A stretch of 64,000 bases of DNA from positions 62,001-126,000 of the forward strand of contig NZ_JANIOA010000008.1 of NCBI RefSeq assembly GCF_025175675.1, in the 5' to 3' direction. Positions 63,187 through 64,000 of this stretch are shown piece after piece (the stretch's first letter is position 1; each line of letters opens with the position of its first letter). The position numbers and the translations under genes are program-made. Below the pieces are notes generated by a model. That model did no database searches. It worked only from the letters and a program-made list of their open reading frames with translations, and was not told the origin of the DNA. The stretch is from Sedimenticola hydrogenitrophicus. Its GTDB lineage: Bacteria > Pseudomonadota > Gammaproteobacteria > Chromatiales > Chromatiaceae.

Positions 63187-64000
63187 ATGCAGGCCTTGCA
63201 AGGGGGTTACAACTATCTGCTGGTAGCCCTTTCCGTCATGGTAGCGATTGCATCCTCCTTTGTAGCCCTGACCAGCGTCACCCGGATCTATGCAACCACA
63301 AACCGCAAATGGGACGTCATCTGGATCGCGGCCTTTGGGCTCAGCCTGGGGTCCGGTATCTGGGGCATGCATTTCATCGGCATGCTGGCATTCCATCTGC
63401 CGATCCCGGTTCACTATGACACCAGCCTGACACTGCTCTCCCTGATCCTGGCGGTAATCGTCTGTTCCCTGGCCGTCATTCCCATCCGTTCAGGCCAGGC
63501 GATCAATCCGGCAAAAGCGGTTCAGCTGGGCGCCATCGTGGGCTCCGGCATAGCCGGCATGCACTACACGGGCATGGCCGCCATGGTGCTGAATGCGCGC
63601 ATGCAGCACGACTTGCCCATCGTCCTGCTGTCGGTGGTCATCGCCGTGGTAGTCTCGTCCATCGCCCTGTTGCTGATCAACCACTTCCGTGGTTCACCGA
63701 CGTTCCACCAGTTGCGGCTGAAAATCATCGCCGCCATCATCATGGGCATTGCGGTGGCATCGATGCACTACACCGCCATGCTGGGGGTGGATTTCTATCC
63801 GGCCGGCGTTGACACAACTTTTACAGATTACCTCGACACCGACCTGCTGGCGGCCATGGTGATCGTCATTGTCTCACTGATCCAGGGCGGCATATTTACC
63901 ACTACCCTGCTCGATGAATCCCATGAACTGACGATCAAGCGGGCCGAAACGGCCTCCGCGCTCTATGACGTGCTGGCGGTTGCCCATGGTGGCAGGCCGC
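63187..64000 (+). CDS. MHYT-domain membrane sensor (3' end outside window)
   Basis: The open frame continues past the window end. Seven or so helices carry three MHYT-type motifs: WGMHFIGMLAFH, AGMHYTGMAAMV and ASMHYTAMLGVD. This domain is thought to sense gases through a bound metal. Such proteins usually continue with PAS, GGDEF/EAL or kinase domains; the last visible residues (LTIKRAETASALYDVLAV) start a cytoplasmic helix. AGGAG lies 6 bases before the ATG at 63187. Confidence 0.9.
   Translation, partial: MQALQGGYNYLLVALSVMVAIASSFVALTSVTRIYATTNRKWDVIWIAAFGLSLGSGIWGMHFIGMLAFHLPIPVHYDTSLTLLSLILAVIVCSLAVIPIRSGQAINPAKAVQLGAIVGSGIAGMHYTGMAAMVLNARMQHDLPIVLLSVVIAVVVSSIALLLINHFRGSPTFHQLRLKIIAAIIMGIAVASMHYTAMLGVDFYPAGVDTTFTDYLDTDLLAAMVIVIVSLIQGGIFTTTLLDESHELTIKRAETASALYDVLAVAHGGRP

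Overview
The window looks like the chromosome of a chemolithotrophic, facultatively anaerobic gammaproteobacterium, probably a sulfur oxidiser. The main reasons are a SoeABC-type sulfite dehydrogenase, many c-type cytochromes, SthA, TrhP, YcgN and DUF3549 genes of gammaproteobacterial type, and long palindromic repeats in most intergenic gaps. No species can be named from the sequence alone. Bases 1-4820 are GC-rich and may have a separate origin from the rest. They hold the end of a merR-type regulator, a broken thioredoxin-like gene and an intact pqi operon with PqiA split in two.

Bases 5092-11836 hold an FNR-family regulator gene and a four-gene operon on the minus strand: two di-haem peroxidase-like cytochromes, a Tat-exported Rieske protein and an arsenite-oxidase-like molybdoenzyme. 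This set matches the known dissimilatory iodate reductase locus (idrA, idrB, idrP1, idrP2). FNR-like boxes lie at the presumed promoter.

Bases 12305-33555 are the most unusual part. On the minus strand lie a SCO copper chaperone and a respiratory cluster: two tiny membrane proteins (51 and 48 aa), a CydA-like protein without CydB, a di-haem cytochrome c, and a tri-haem cytochrome fused to an ethylbenzene-dehydrogenase-like haem domain. On the plus strand, divergent from it, lies a set running from a HEAT-repeat protein through a periplasmic cupredoxin-like protein, a 39-aa membrane peptide, a UspA-UspA protein with five PCP_red-like repeats, a radical SAM/SPASM protein with about four such repeats and a HemY-like protoporphyrinogen oxidase, to a small membrane protein, a sensor kinase and an NtrC-type sigma-54 activator. 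A good sigma-54 promoter and a 7-3-7 palindrome lie in the divergent region. I propose that this is one system: a bd-related haem-copper-independent oxidoreductase with its own tetrapyrrole-modifying enzymes and sigma-54 control.

Bases 33643-56238 are mostly housekeeping or unassigned genes: host-attachment protein, sthA, a Sel1 protein, YcgN, DUF3549, a JAB-fold protein that has lost its metal ligands, periplasmic MsrB, a LysR regulator, trhP, a CBS-PAS-GGDEF-EAL protein, a PLP decarboxylase, a TPR/PEP-CTERM group, an exonuclease and an EamA transporter. Three near-perfect DnaA boxes occur at 37590-37624. Bases 56747-62009 are soeABC, with about 630 bp of repeats lodged between soeB and soeC. 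The window ends with a family I inorganic pyrophosphatase and the start of an MHYT sensor gene. No tRNA, rRNA, CRISPR array or transposase gene was seen.
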